Notes: generated by a model not told the origin, from the letters alone. 64,000 bases of DNA from Mycobacteroides sp. CBMA 271 (GCF_009729205.1 NZ_VTHB01000001.1:868001-932000); one strand, 5' to 3'; positions 1-9,389 are shown, counted from the first letter of the stretch. Program-made: numbers and translations.

Positions 1-59
1 CATACGCCAATAGCGTTAGGGCCATGAGATTCTCGCGGACGAAACACCCTACGAAACAA

Positions 60-79
60 AACTTGATACCCGTCAAGTT
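60..79. promoter_or_regulatory. Inverted repeat, candidate operator upstream of cyp136
   Basis: Perfect 7-bp arms AACTTGA (60-66) and TCAAGTT (73-79) are separated by six bases, about 60 bp before the P450 start. The spacing and symmetry fit a dimeric HTH repressor. The left arm runs into TTGATAC (63-69), a heptamer that recurs before the thiolase and DUF2236 genes. No regulator is assigned. Confidence 0.5.
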
Positions 80-98
80 CTGTGGCGAAGATGATCTA

Positions 99-116
99 GA
101 GCACATCGACGTGCTC
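99..116. repeat. Short inverted repeat in cyp136 leader
   Basis: Arms GAGCAC (99-104) and GTGCTC (111-116) with a six-base spacer sit 26 bp before the ATG. They could form a small leader hairpin or a second operator. A 6-bp arm repeat is not rare by chance, so the support is weak. Confidence 0.3.
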
Positions 117-141
117 GCTGCAAGCGAAGGAGCCGTGCCCC

Positions 142-1620
142 ATGGCGACGATCAATAGCACCGACTACCTCATCGACCAGGCCAAACGCCGTCTCCCGAC
201 CATGAACACCCTTCCAGGGATGGGATATCTCGAGGAGTACCTCAACAACCGCGAATGGCAGATGAGCGAGCTGGCCACGCCACCACCCGGCAGCGGGTTG
301 AAGCCGGTGATGGGCGACCGGGGCCTGCCGCTAGTCGGGCACATGATCGAGATGTTCCGCGGAGGCGTCGACTGGGTGCTCAACATGTATCAGGAGCGCG
401 GCCCTGTCAGCTGGTCACAGACCCCCATTGGGAAGGTTGTCACCGCACTGGGCCCCGATGCCACCCAAGCGGTGTTCTCCAATGCGAACAAGGATTTTTC
501 GCAGCAGGGATGGGTTCCGGTCATTGGCCCCTTCTTCAACCGCGGACTGATGCTGCTGGATTTCCAAGAGCATCGCGAACACCGCCTGATCATGCAGCAG
601 GCGTTCCTGCGCAGCCGTCTGGCCGGATATGTGGAGCAGATCGATTCTGTCGCCACCGATATCGTCGCCGACTGGCCGACCAACGACAGCCAATTCCTGT
701 TCTATCCAGCCATCAAGGAACTAACCCTGGACGTGGCCTCGGTGGTGTTCATGGGCAATGAGCCACACGCGCAACATGACCGACTCGAGAGGGTCAACAA
801 GGCATTCGTCGCGACCACCCGCGCCGGTGGCGCCATCTTCCGGTTCACCCTGCCTCCCTTCAAGTGGTGGCAGGGACTCCAGGGCCGCAAGCTGCTCGAA
901 GAGTACTTCGTCGAGCGAGTTGGCATTGCGCGCCACAAGGATTCGGGTGCAGACATGCTAACGGCGCTGTGCCACGCGGAAACCGACGACGGCTACGCCT
1001 TCACCGATACCGATATCGTCAACCACATGATCTTCCTGATGATGGCCGCGCACGATACGACGACGTCGACCACCACCACGATGGCCTACTACCTGGCCGC
1101 CAATCCCGAATGGCAAGAACGGGTTCGGGACGAGTCGGATCGCCTCGGCGACGGCCCGCTGGACATCGACGCACTGGAGAAGCTGGAAAGCCTCGACCTG
1201 GTGATGAACGAGGCGTTACGCCTCGTGACCCCGCTGCCGGTCAACATCCGGTCCACGGTGCGCGACACCGATCTGCTCGGGTTCCACGTGCCCGCCAACA
1301 CCATGATCAACACCTGGCCGGGCATGAACCACCGCCTACCCGAATTGTGGACGGACCCAGACAAGTTCGACCCCGCCCGGTTCGCCGAGCCGCGCAACGA
1401 ACACAAGCGGCATCGGTATGCGTTTGCGCCGTTCGGTGGCGGCGCGCACAAGTGCATCGGCATGGTATTTGGGCAACTGGAGATCAAGGCGATCATGCAC
1501 CGGCTGCTGCGCCGCTACCGCCTTGAATTGGCGCACCCCAACTACGAGGCCAAGTGGGACTGCGGCGGGATGCCAGTGCCGATGGACGGCATGCCAATCG
1601 TCCTGCGCCCGCTGCGCTAA
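142..1620 (+). CDS. cyp136: Cytochrome P450, CYP136 family
   Basis: Haem-thiolate monooxygenase of 492 aa, the same length as M. tuberculosis CYP136 (Rv3059), which it closely resembles by memory across the N-terminal PPPGSGLKPV stretch, the GWVPVIGPFF segment and the C-terminal MDGMPIVLRP tail. Visible P450 marks are the I-helix AAHDTTTS, the ExxR motif (EALR) and the haem loop FGGGAHKCIG with axial Cys438. An AAGGAG ribosome site lies about ten bases before the ATG. There is no membrane anchor, so it is probably soluble or peripheral. Two inverted repeats precede it. Substrate is unknown; a hydrophobic sterol or lipid is an inference from the family and the nearby mce operon. The electron donor may be the FprB-type protein at 14954, but that is not shown. 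Confidence 0.88.
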   Translation: MATINSTDYLIDQAKRRLPTMNTLPGMGYLEEYLNNREWQMSELATPPPGSGLKPVMGDRGLPLVGHMIEMFRGGVDWVLNMYQERGPVSWSQTPIGKVVTALGPDATQAVFSNANKDFSQQGWVPVIGPFFNRGLMLLDFQEHREHRLIMQQAFLRSRLAGYVEQIDSVATDIVADWPTNDSQFLFYPAIKELTLDVASVVFMGNEPHAQHDRLERVNKAFVATTRAGGAIFRFTLPPFKWWQGLQGRKLLEEYFVERVGIARHKDSGADMLTALCHAETDDGYAFTDTDIVNHMIFLMMAAHDTTTSTTTTMAYYLAANPEWQERVRDESDRLGDGPLDIDALEKLESLDLVMNEALRLVTPLPVNIRSTVRDTDLLGFHVPANTMINTWPGMNHRLPELWTDPDKFDPARFAEPRNEHKRHRYAFAPFGGGAHKCIGMVFGQLEIKAIMHRLLRRYRLELAHPNYEAKWDCGGMPVPMDGMPIVLRPLR

Positions 1621-1930
1621 CTATTCCTTCCGCGAGCAGGCTGGCGCAGCCGGTGACGGCCTTGAGCGACGACGTGGCGGGATCATGTGCGCGACCCATG
1701 GCCGCCACGATGATGGTCGACGGCGAAAGCTGCGATGTCTCCAATGGCGCTCAGCGGGGTGTCCGGTACATCACGCCGAGTGGACGCGCGCAGTAGTGCA
1801 GTGAGCCCACGAGCAATCATGAACTCAAATCATGAATATGTCTTATACGCCACAAGAAGTCACATATCGAGCTATATTTTCCGAGACGTATGTCGAATAT
1901 TGTCCGGTGTTGAACTTCTGGAGGACTCCC
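1621..1930. other. Intergenic region with a 9-bp direct repeat
   Basis: No convincing gene is seen in these 310 bases. The second half is AT-rich compared with its surroundings and probably holds the promoter for the next gene. AATCATGAA occurs twice, at 1815-1823 and 1828-1836, on a 13-bp period. A GGAGGA ribosome site at 1920-1925 points to the GTG at 1931. Confidence 0.5.
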
Positions 1931-2602
1931 GTGGCAGCTGATACCTCGGTACGCGATAGCGCGGTCGCCGGATCGGATAACGAGAACGAGGATGGGGCCA
2001 TCACCGGAGAGGCGATCTCCGCGGACAGTGGCGAACTGGGGGAGCCGCGCGGGCAACTGACATTCTCTGTGCGACGGGACATCGTGGTGATGTCGGTGCT
2101 GCTCGCGCTCTCCCTGGCGGGCAGCGCCTGGCTGGGCTGGCTATGGCAGCAAAGCGCACGTTCGGAGCATGCTGCGAAGTCCGAGCTTGCTCTCGTGCAG
2201 GACGCCGCGGCTTCCCGCCGCCATGCCGAGGAGGTTGCCCTGAATTACTCCATGGGCGCCGCTCAGATGGACTACAAGAACATCCAGGGCTGGTCCAAGC
2301 AGCTGGCCGTCAACACCTCACCGGAGCTGGCCAAGAAGCTCAGGGACGCTGCAACATCCATGGAGCAGATCATCGTTCCGCTCCAGTGGACGTCCATCCC
2401 CACGCCCATAACCGCCACCACCCGCTCGGAACATGACGGCGTCTTCGTGGTCAATTGCTTCGTCAGTGTGATGACCAAGAACATTCAAGCTCCCGACGGT
2501 ATTCAGTCGACAGCGACGTACACCGTCACCGTGAACAAAAACGACAACTGGAAGATCACGGAAGTCGGCGGCGTCGATTCGGCGCTACGCGCCGGAAACT
2601 AA
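1931..2602 (+). CDS. Mce-associated (Mam-type) membrane protein
   Basis: 223 aa from a GTG preceded by GGAGGA; the frame is open further upstream but this start has the ribosome site. An acidic, disordered N-terminus of about 50 residues is followed by one transmembrane helix (around DIVVMSVLLALSLAGSAWLGWLW) and a soluble domain of about 150 residues in the NTF2/VirB8-like style of mycobacterial Mce-associated proteins (ends with NDNWKITEVGGVD). Such proteins stabilise or assist Mce lipid importers. Here the gene is not inside the mce operon but converges on its 3' end with an Apa-like gene between them. It is followed three bases later by that gene, so the two are probably co-transcribed. 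Confidence 0.7.
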   Translation: MAADTSVRDSAVAGSDNENEDGAITGEAISADSGELGEPRGQLTFSVRRDIVVMSVLLALSLAGSAWLGWLWQQSARSEHAAKSELALVQDAAASRRHAEEVALNYSMGAAQMDYKNIQGWSKQLAVNTSPELAKKLRDAATSMEQIIVPLQWTSIPTPITATTRSEHDGVFVVNCFVSVMTKNIQAPDGIQSTATYTVTVNKNDNWKITEVGGVDSALRAGN

Positions 2603-2604
2603 GA

Positions 2605-3273
2605 ATGCTCCGGTTGCGTACGAGGCGGTGTGATCCGCGAGGAGCGGTGGCTGTGGTCCTGGCGCTTGTCGGTATGGGCGCTGTAGTCCAGCGTCCGATC
2701 GTTGCAGACCCCTCGGCGTACACCGGTGGTACGGCCGCGACAATCGTCCGGATTGCCAGCACCGATGCGCCACTGCCGCTTCCCCTCGACGGTGCGGGCA
2801 GGATCAATGACGCCAAGGGCCGGTTCAGTTTCGCCCCCCTGCCCGGGTGGACACGCTCGGGTGGCGAGCATTTGACGTATGGCACCACGCTGCTGACCAA
2901 CCCCGCGGCTCCAGATGCTGTGATGCTCTTGGGCCCAATGGATCTGAAGCTCTTCGCCGGGACGTATCCGTCGTACCCGAACAACCGGAAATCGGCGATC
3001 CGGTTGGCCTCCGACATGGGCGCGTTCTTGATGCCGTTTCCCGGCGACCGACTCAATTCCGATGATCAGGTATTCGATGTCGACGGCGCGCCCGCGGCCA
3101 CCGCATACTACGAAACGAAATATGATGACCCCCAACGGGAAAACGGACAACTGTGGGTGGCGGTTGTGGGACACGACGTCAACCGCTTCTTTGCGTTGTG
3201 GCGTGGCACCGCATCCTCGCCGATCGACCGCGCCGCCGCACAGCAGCTGGCCGAATCAATCCGGCCGTATTAG
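2605..3273 (+). CDS. Apa/FAP-like secreted protein (45/47 kDa antigen family core)
   Basis: 222 aa from the ATG just after the upstream stop codon. A basic N-terminus and hydrophobic stretch (AVAVVLALVGMGAVV) suggest a Sec signal or anchor. The body matches the core of mycobacterial Apa (Rv1860 family): DAKGRFSFAPLPGW, YGTTLLTNP, DMGAFLMPFPG, YYETKYDDP, NGQLWVAVVG and LAESIRPY align with the corresponding Apa blocks as recalled. Unlike Rv1860 (about 325 aa) it lacks the long Ala-Pro-rich arms, so the glycosylated adhesin part is missing. The role of this short form is unknown. It is probably co-transcribed with the Mce-associated gene and convergent with mceF. Confidence 0.72.
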   Translation: MLRLRTRRCDPRGAVAVVLALVGMGAVVQRPIVADPSAYTGGTAATIVRIASTDAPLPLPLDGAGRINDAKGRFSFAPLPGWTRSGGEHLTYGTTLLTNPAAPDAVMLLGPMDLKLFAGTYPSYPNNRKSAIRLASDMGAFLMPFPGDRLNSDDQVFDVDGAPAATAYYETKYDDPQRENGQLWVAVVGHDVNRFFALWRGTASSPIDRAAAQQLAESIRPY

Positions 3274-3286
3274 CGGGCGTGCCCGC
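3273..3286. terminator. Short GC hairpin between convergent apa-like and mceF
   Basis: GCGGGC (3273-3278) and GCCCGC (3281-3286) form a perfect 6-bp stem with a two-base loop, starting at the stop codon of the Apa-like gene and lying before the mceF stop. No T-run follows, so it may be a weak, possibly bidirectional terminator. Confidence 0.35.
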
Positions 3287-3294
3287 CCCGCGAC

Positions 3295-4251
3295 CTAGCG
3301 ACTCTGAACCACGTGCACAGTGAACGCACCGGGCGTCGAGATCGAGCCGATGGCGCTATCAAGCAACCGGCTCGTGTCGAAGGTCGTCAACGCCGCCGCC
3401 GTGGCCTGCAGTGGCGGTAACAACGGTTCGGTCAGGTTATAGAGGTCGGGACCGATATCCACCACGAGCTGACGCAATCGTCCGAGCACTTGCCCGGCAC
3501 CATTTTTGATGTCATCGGGGTACTTGCCGGTTTGATACAGCAGGACGATCGCGCCTTCCACGACGGATTGCAGGTTGCCGAAGAAGTTCGGCCCTACTCG
3601 CTGGAAATCCTTGAGGGACGGTGCGACGACATCGCGCTTGTCCAACAGGTTCTGGGTGAGGACCAGCACATCGCGCAGGTCCTCCTTGCGGGCGGTGACA
3701 AGGGTCCGGAAATTGCGGCCGGCATTGCCCAACACGGGAGCCGCCGAATCATTGGAGAGCGCCGTATTGAGCTCATCGACGATCCCACGGACGAGGTCCG
3801 GGTTCAGCCCACCGAGAAGCTGTGTCAGCGCAACCGCTGCCTCGCCGATAGTCCCGGCGACAGTCCCCGGCTCTGCGGTCAGATGCTGCCCGTCAACCAA
3901 GAACGACCCGCCGTCAGCGGCAGGTTTGATAGACAGATAGGTCTCGCCGAGCGCGGAGAGGTTCTCGATCCGGAACTCACTATCGACAGGTACCCGGACG
4001 GTGGCCGGGTACTCGAACCCGACCGCGACACCCTGAACATCTGGGTCGACGGCGGTGACCTTGCCAATGGGCACACCGCGCAATAGCACACGCGAACGCG
4101 GGACTAGCCCCGCGGAATCGCGCACCTGCAGGGTGACACGCTGCAGGCCGTCATCGGAGGTGAACCAGGGAACTCCCTGCTGTCCGATAAGCACAGCCGA
4201 CACCACCAGCAACGCGAGCAGGGCGCAGATCGAAACGACATTGCGGATCAC
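3295..4251 (-). CDS. mceF: Mce family protein, MceF position
   Basis: 318 aa. One N-terminal transmembrane or signal helix (VVSICALLALLVVSAVLIG) is followed by the MlaD/Mce domain (about residues 38-115, with VPRSRVLLRGVPIGKVTAVD) and the helical Mce cell-entry C-terminal region. It is the last of six mce genes, so MceF by position. Its GTG start overlaps the mceE stop as GTGA, indicating translational coupling. Mce hexamers form an envelope-spanning hydrophobic channel fed by YrbE permeases that imports lipids or sterols. It is shorter than many MceF proteins and lacks a long tail. Confidence 0.88.
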   Translation of the reverse strand: MIRNVVSICALLALLVVSAVLIGQQGVPWFTSDDGLQRVTLQVRDSAGLVPRSRVLLRGVPIGKVTAVDPDVQGVAVGFEYPATVRVPVDSEFRIENLSALGETYLSIKPAADGGSFLVDGQHLTAEPGTVAGTIGEAAVALTQLLGGLNPDLVRGIVDELNTALSNDSAAPVLGNAGRNFRTLVTARKEDLRDVLVLTQNLLDKRDVVAPSLKDFQRVGPNFFGNLQSVVEGAIVLLYQTGKYPDDIKNGAGQVLGRLRQLVVDIGPDLYNLTEPLLPPLQATAAALTTFDTSRLLDSAIGSISTPGAFTVHVVQSR

Positions 4252-5231
4252 CGCAGAGCTCCGAGTTTTGCCAGTATCTGCCTGGTGTCGGCGGTGCGGT
4301 TGACGCCATCGGGGGTGGCGACCTCGGCGATCTCCACCCGCGGGTCCAACAGGAACGGCAGCAGGGTCTGGTTGGTGAAGGTGTCGATCGTGGATCCCCC
4401 ACCGGGTGGGCCAGTCTGCTCGAGCGCCGTCGACACCGAGTCCAGCAGCGGTATCAGCCAGGCTCCCCTGCCGAAGATGTCGCCCAATGCGGAGAGCACA
4501 CCGATCACGCTGGCAATGCCAGCCCAGATTTTGGTCCAGAAGTCCACTGAATCCGCAGTCAGGAAGTCGTCGAGGACCCCGGCCTGATTCTTCAGACTGG
4601 CAGCTAGCTCACCCAGCGTGTCGATACTGCGATCAACCTCGGCACTGTTGCTCGCCAAACTGCGCAGATCGCGGGCGACGGTCGCCGCAACCTTGCGTGT
4701 CTGGTCGGTGGTCGGTGGCATCGCGGCGTTGACGGTGTGCAGCATCCCTCCCAAACGTTGGATGGAGCCACTGCCGATGAACGAGGAGAGGCTGGTCATC
4801 ATGTCCTCGATCGAGGCGGGCGGGCGGGTACGGCCTACGGGGATCCGCGCGCCGTCCGTCAGCGATGGACCCGTATCTACACCGGCGGGTCTGCCAAGGC
4901 TCACGTAGCAATCGCCCAGCACGGTGTCCTGCACGATGGCCGCAGTGCTGGCTGCAGGTATCCGTGCCTGCGAATCCAGATTCGCTGCGACGGCGACCAC
5001 ACCGCCTTCCAGAGCGACCGATCGCACCGATCCAACATTGTCACCTTCGTAGGTGACCTTTGCCCCCGCAGGTAGATTCAGGGCACTGCTGAACTCAAGC
5101 ACCACCCGTACCGTCGGCGGCCCGCCAAAGGTCGGCGGCTGCATCCTGACCGGATTGAGCCCACAGCCGGAGACTGTGGTCGCCACCAGAACAACCCACA
5201 CCAGCGGACTACGCTGCCGAATCCACATCAT
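4248..5231 (-). CDS. mceE: Mce family lipoprotein, MceE position
   Basis: 327 aa. The N-terminus has a signal peptide ending in a lipobox (VSGC, Cys about residue 23), as is usual for the fifth Mce protein of an operon (LprK-type). The Mce domain follows (LPAGAKVTYEGDNVGSV), then the helical region. It should be lipid-anchored on the outer face of the membrane and form part of the heterohexameric importer. Its start overlaps mceD by four bases and its stop overlaps the mceF start. Confidence 0.88.
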   Translation of the reverse strand: MMWIRQRSPLVWVVLVATTVSGCGLNPVRMQPPTFGGPPTVRVVLEFSSALNLPAGAKVTYEGDNVGSVRSVALEGGVVAVAANLDSQARIPAASTAAIVQDTVLGDCYVSLGRPAGVDTGPSLTDGARIPVGRTRPPASIEDMMTSLSSFIGSGSIQRLGGMLHTVNAAMPPTTDQTRKVAATVARDLRSLASNSAEVDRSIDTLGELAASLKNQAGVLDDFLTADSVDFWTKIWAGIASVIGVLSALGDIFGRGAWLIPLLDSVSTALEQTGPPGGGSTIDTFTNQTLLPFLLDPRVEIAEVATPDGVNRTADTRQILAKLGALR

Positions 5232-6349
5232 GGGTTCTTGACTCCCCCATTGAGAACGAGTTGAAGCAGATCTACCGAAGTCACACCATCGGGGACTCCA
5301 TAAAAGAACCCACAGTGGTCCTTAGCCTGCGGGTCCAAATTGGTGCGCGAGCACACCGTGCCGTTATCCGACGGGCCGGCCTCGACCCTGGGCGACGCAA
5401 TCGGTATCTCACGGGTGCGCACCCGCGCCCAGAAATTGCGTATCCCGTCCAGGATGTTCGGCAACGTTCCGGCGTACATCACGATGACGCCGGTGTGCTC
5501 GGAGAGCAGTCGAACGGTCGCAGTGGCTGTATCGAATGTGTTCCAGACGATGTCGTGGAGATGGGTCGCCATGTCCAGAAGGGTCTGGATGATGGGATCC
5601 AGTCGCGGACCGATCAAGCTGGCGACGGCCTGAAAAAGACCTAGGGACAACGAATCCAGCCCCGATGGAGCTAGGCGCAGCAAGGACTCCAGCTCGGTCC
5701 AGTTCGCAGTGATACCCCTCATGCTCGTTGCGATATCCCGGATCAGCTGATCGGCGTCCAGAGCGCTGGGGTCACTCACCGCGCCGGCGAGGTCTGTCAG
5801 AGCGTCACGCATGCCGGCTCCGGTGCCCTTGAGCTGCGCGGCGAAGACGGTGACCAGCCGGTCCACTGCCCTGCCGCGACCGGCGTCGGAGATCTGTCTG
5901 ACCAGATCGGTGATTGCGGCGATGCTTTCGGTGATGCTCTTAGCAGTGGTGGTGCGCTGCATGGGAATGCACACTCCCGGCGCCAACCCCCCGGGTGCGC
6001 GACCGCCGGTGAGTTCCAGCGTGCGATCGGCCAGGATGGTCGGGGCCCGAGTAATCGCCGCGACGTCACCCGGAACCGACATGCCTCGGTCGAGTGCGAA
6101 CGTGACCCGGACCGAGGTCGCCGAGGCCTCGACACGTTCGACCTGTCCGATGGGAACGCCCATCCGCGACACCGCATTGCCTGGATACAACCCGATCGAG
6201 TCACTGAGCACGGCGCAGTAGCCACTCGATTCCCGTGTGCGTGAGACGGCCTGCTCGGCGTGCTCGGCCACCGAACACGAACTGCCCGCCGCCGCAGCGA
6301 CAACCACGAACAAGGCGAACCGCCTGACGGTGACGGCACGGCTCAGCAT
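5228..6349 (-). CDS. mceD: Mce family protein, MceD position
   Basis: 373 aa from ATG 6349, chosen because it overlaps the mceC stop by seven bases (ATGCTGA); an in-frame GTG at 6373 would add eight residues. Signal or TM segment RFALFVVVAAAAGSSC, Mce domain (YPGNAVSRMGVPIGQVERV), then a helical region. It is the fourth Mce subunit. The C-terminal part has four Cys (CSRTN, HCGF and others), which could be disulfide-bonded outside the membrane. Confidence 0.86.
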   Translation of the reverse strand: MLSRAVTVRRFALFVVVAAAAGSSCSVAEHAEQAVSRTRESSGYCAVLSDSIGLYPGNAVSRMGVPIGQVERVEASATSVRVTFALDRGMSVPGDVAAITRAPTILADRTLELTGGRAPGGLAPGVCIPMQRTTTAKSITESIAAITDLVRQISDAGRGRAVDRLVTVFAAQLKGTGAGMRDALTDLAGAVSDPSALDADQLIRDIATSMRGITANWTELESLLRLAPSGLDSLSLGLFQAVASLIGPRLDPIIQTLLDMATHLHDIVWNTFDTATATVRLLSEHTGVIVMYAGTLPNILDGIRNFWARVRTREIPIASPRVEAGPSDNGTVCSRTNLDPQAKDHCGFFYGVPDGVTSVDLLQLVLNGGVKNP

Positions 6350-7365
6350 GTGCGCCCCGAGATCGGCACACACATGTCGGTCGCTAACACCGGAAGTTCC
6401 GGCACCAGCCGCAATCCGCCTGGCGATACGGCTCCGCGCACGTTGTTGACGAAATTTCCCAAGTTCCCGATGATCCTCGGGATATCGGTATTGATGACAT
6501 TGAGCGCGTTATTCACCCGTTTCAAACTGTCCAACAGCCAATCGCGGTGGGCCCCATAGAAGTCGGTTGCAATAATCAGGTTGTCGAAAAGCTTCCTGAG
6601 GCCCATGCCCGCCGCCGCGATACCGAGCTTGTAGGTGTCCAAGGTCGAAACGAGGATCGAAGCCTGACGCACCAGCGCCACCAGTACCGGACCGTTGGCG
6701 ATACTGGCATGTAGCAATTCAGAACTCGCGTCGAGAATCGAGCGCAGCTGGTCTTGCTGGTGATTGACGACCTGCGCGACACTCTTGACGCCGTCGACAA
6801 TCGTGCCCACCGATCCCGGGTTCGTCTCCAGCGCGCCGGCCAAGCTGTCGAGGTTTGCGCCAAGCTGATGAGCGTCGACCCGACGTGCCGTCGTCGCACT
6901 ATCGGCCAGGAGGTCCGTCAGGCTGTACGGAGCATGGGTGCGCTCGACAGGAATCATCTTGCCTCCCAACGGAACCGACCCGCTCGAGCTGAGGTTGATG
7001 TAATAGCCCCCGACGGCAGTGAGCATCCGCACATCCACTGAAGTTTGGTCACCCAGGTAGATCCCGTCATCGACGCTCAGATCGACGCGCACAGCGTCGG
7101 TCCCCAGACGCACGGTCTCGACCGTTCCAGCGGGCACTCCCGCTACTCGCACCTCAGTTCCTGCCTTGATAGCGGCGGCATCGGCGATCAGAAATGACAC
7201 CGCGCGGCGCGCCGGCGGCTGCAGATAGAAGTAGCCGACACCGGCAGCCACCACGGCGGCGACAACATAGATTGCGAGCCCCACCGTGAGCTGGCGAGCG
7301 CGCGCGCCCTCCGGGCTGTGTTTGTCGGCAACCAGGCGCCTCACGGATTTGGCTAGCGATTGCAT
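6343..7365 (-). CDS. mceC: Mce family protein, MceC position
   Basis: 340 aa. It has a cytoplasmic basic N-terminus, one TM helix (GLAIYVVAAVVAAGVGYFYL), an Mce domain (IKAGTEVRVAGVPAGTVETVRLG) and a helical domain typical of cell-entry proteins. It overlaps mceB upstream by 13 bases and mceD downstream. The role is the third subunit of the lipid-import hexamer. Confidence 0.88.
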   Translation of the reverse strand: MQSLAKSVRRLVADKHSPEGARARQLTVGLAIYVVAAVVAAGVGYFYLQPPARRAVSFLIADAAAIKAGTEVRVAGVPAGTVETVRLGTDAVRVDLSVDDGIYLGDQTSVDVRMLTAVGGYYINLSSSGSVPLGGKMIPVERTHAPYSLTDLLADSATTARRVDAHQLGANLDSLAGALETNPGSVGTIVDGVKSVAQVVNHQQDQLRSILDASSELLHASIANGPVLVALVRQASILVSTLDTYKLGIAAAGMGLRKLFDNLIIATDFYGAHRDWLLDSLKRVNNALNVINTDIPRIIGNLGNFVNNVRGAVSPGGLRLVPELPVLATDMCVPISGRTC

Positions 7366-8354
7366 AACACGACCTGTTCATCGCCGAGAAAGACTTTCAC
7401 CATCGGGGGGAGGGCCAGCTGGCCGTTGGTGCAATTCAGATCCGAACCGGGGTTCTTCAGCATTGGCTGCAACCCGCTGTACGCACCCGGCATCCGCTCG
7501 AAGAACTCAGGTATTCGATACAGGTTGGCCCGCAACACATCGAATCTCTGATCGAGCACGGCCCCCTTGCGTAGTCCCAGCAACCACAACAATCGGTTCA
7601 GCGCAGTCAGGAAGGTTGGGCCGTACTCTCCGAGCAGCCCGAACTGGGACACCGCTGGCATAAGCTTTTGTGTCAAGGTTTCCAAAAGGGCGAGGTTCTT
7701 CATCGCCGCCGCCGATCTGCCCTGCAACTGGCGGGCAAATACCGCAATGTTGTCGACTAGGGCGCTAATGACTTGTTGCTTGCCACCAACCGTCGCCGCG
7801 AGCGAGCGGATGCTGTCCAACAGATCAGCGGCCCCAGCCCCGTCGCCGTCGAGGAAGATGGCGAGCTTCTCGGTGAGCGCGTTGATATCGGCAGGGTCGG
7901 CGGTGCGCAGGATCGGCGCGAGTCCCTGGAAGATAGTCGTGATATCGAACGACCCGACCGTCTGCCGAAGCGGAATCCGCATTATTGCGGGTCCAGGCAC
8001 TCCTGACTCGTCGCGGATATCGATGTAGCGAGCCCCGGTGAGATTCTGAAACTTCACACTCAGCCGTGTCGCAGTGGTCACCAGCTGCTCGCGGGACAGA
8101 TCCAACCCCACCTCGGCGACGTTGCCGTCCCCGGAACGAGACACAGCGATCGACGTCACCTTGCCCACCTGAACGCCCTGCCTACGGACGTCTGCGCCGA
8201 CCCGGAGGCCAGAGACATCACTGAACAATGCTTGGTAGGCGCTCGTGCGTGTCGCCACCGGATTGCGTAGCCCGTTGACCACCACCACATAAATGAATGT
8301 CGTGAGAACGGCAGTCACCAGCAGGTAGATGAGCGCGCGTCGGGTCGCCGTCAT
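7353..8354 (-). CDS. mceB: Mce family protein, MceB position
   Basis: 333 aa. N-terminal TM helix (LIYLLVTAVLTTFIYVVVV), Mce domain (LRVGADVRRQGVQVGKVTSIAV), helical region, and a C-terminal segment with two Cys (NCTNG and VVLCNR) as in many MceB proteins. The start overlaps the mceA stop by four bases. It is the second subunit of the predicted importer. Confidence 0.88.
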   Translation of the reverse strand: MTATRRALIYLLVTAVLTTFIYVVVVNGLRNPVATRTSAYQALFSDVSGLRVGADVRRQGVQVGKVTSIAVSRSGDGNVAEVGLDLSREQLVTTATRLSVKFQNLTGARYIDIRDESGVPGPAIMRIPLRQTVGSFDITTIFQGLAPILRTADPADINALTEKLAIFLDGDGAGAADLLDSIRSLAATVGGKQQVISALVDNIAVFARQLQGRSAAAMKNLALLETLTQKLMPAVSQFGLLGEYGPTFLTALNRLLWLLGLRKGAVLDQRFDVLRANLYRIPEFFERMPGAYSGLQPMLKNPGSDLNCTNGQLALPPMVKVFLGDEQVVLCNR

Positions 8355-9388
8355 CGCGTTCCATTCCCATCCAGATCAGCGGGCTGCGGCATGGCGGACT
8401 GCAACACCGGCAGCGGCTCCAACAGCAGTCGGAGTTTCACCGACTGCTTGCCGTCGGGGCCGTTGTACGTCTCACTGAGGCCGGCAAGCGCCTTGTCCAA
8501 TCGAAGGGAACCGCGAGAACGCTGCACCAAGGTGGTAACCGCGTCGGCGAAGGACCGGACGATCTCGGTGGCGGGTGTCAGTTCAGTTCGATGTGTGGCG
8601 AGGATGTCACCCAGCGGCCCAAACAATCCGACGTTGATCTGATCGAGGGAGTCCAGCGTGACTCCGATATCCGCGACGGGATACTCATATCCCTTGAGGT
8701 ACCGGAACTTGTGCGCAAACGAGAGACTCAAGTCCACCAGAGAAGGCAGCGGCTCGATGATGTCGTTGAATCTTGCGAGGAGATCGGCCGAGTCGCCCCG
8801 CTGAGTTTCGGCGACGAGGCTGGTGAGCACCAGCCCGGTTTCGATGAGCGGCGCCAATGCGGCGGTGTATTCGGTGGCACGACGGATGTACTGGACGAGC
8901 TCATCGGTGAGCACCCCCGTCACCACCGCGATGCCGCTGTTGAGCAGCTGCGACATGGTGGCGTTGATATCGGGCGCACGACTGACGTGCTGCCCGTCGG
9001 TCAATGGGCGCCCGCCCTCGCGCGGCGTGATACTCAGCGCGGATACGCCGAAGGTGTTCTGAGGCCTGAAGTCGAATCCAAACGAGTCGGTTAGCCCGTG
9101 AATCTGGTTCCGGTCCAAACGGATACGCATCTCCACCAGATCATGCCGGTTGTCCATCGCGGCGACCGAACCAACCGACACCCCGTGCAGCATCACGGCG
9201 GAGCCGATATTGATGCCCTGCCCGACGGTCGGCGTGGACAGCACCACATCGATGGCTCCCGACGGCCGCTCGACCGGTCTGGCCGCGAACCCAGCCGCCA
9301 CCACCGCGATGACCAACGCGAGCCCAGCGCCAAAGCGCACCAAGGTCCGGCGCTGTTGCGCATCGGTGCCGCGTACCAATTCGGACAT
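8351..9388 (-). CDS. mceA: Mce family protein, MceA position
   Basis: 345 aa. N-terminal TM helix (FGAGLALVIAVVAAGFAA), Mce domain (GQGINIGSAVMLHGVSVGSVAAMD) and helical region. It lies one base after yrbEB, so it is the first mce gene. In known systems MceA is a hexamer subunit that reaches from the inner membrane toward the mycomembrane. Confidence 0.88.
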   Translation of the reverse strand: MSELVRGTDAQQRRTLVRFGAGLALVIAVVAAGFAARPVERPSGAIDVVLSTPTVGQGINIGSAVMLHGVSVGSVAAMDNRHDLVEMRIRLDRNQIHGLTDSFGFDFRPQNTFGVSALSITPREGGRPLTDGQHVSRAPDINATMSQLLNSGIAVVTGVLTDELVQYIRRATEYTAALAPLIETGLVLTSLVAETQRGDSADLLARFNDIIEPLPSLVDLSLSFAHKFRYLKGYEYPVADIGVTLDSLDQINVGLFGPLGDILATHRTELTPATEIVRSFADAVTTLVQRSRGSLRLDKALAGLSETYNGPDGKQSVKLRLLLEPLPVLQSAMPQPADLDGNGTR

Positions 9389-9389
9389 G

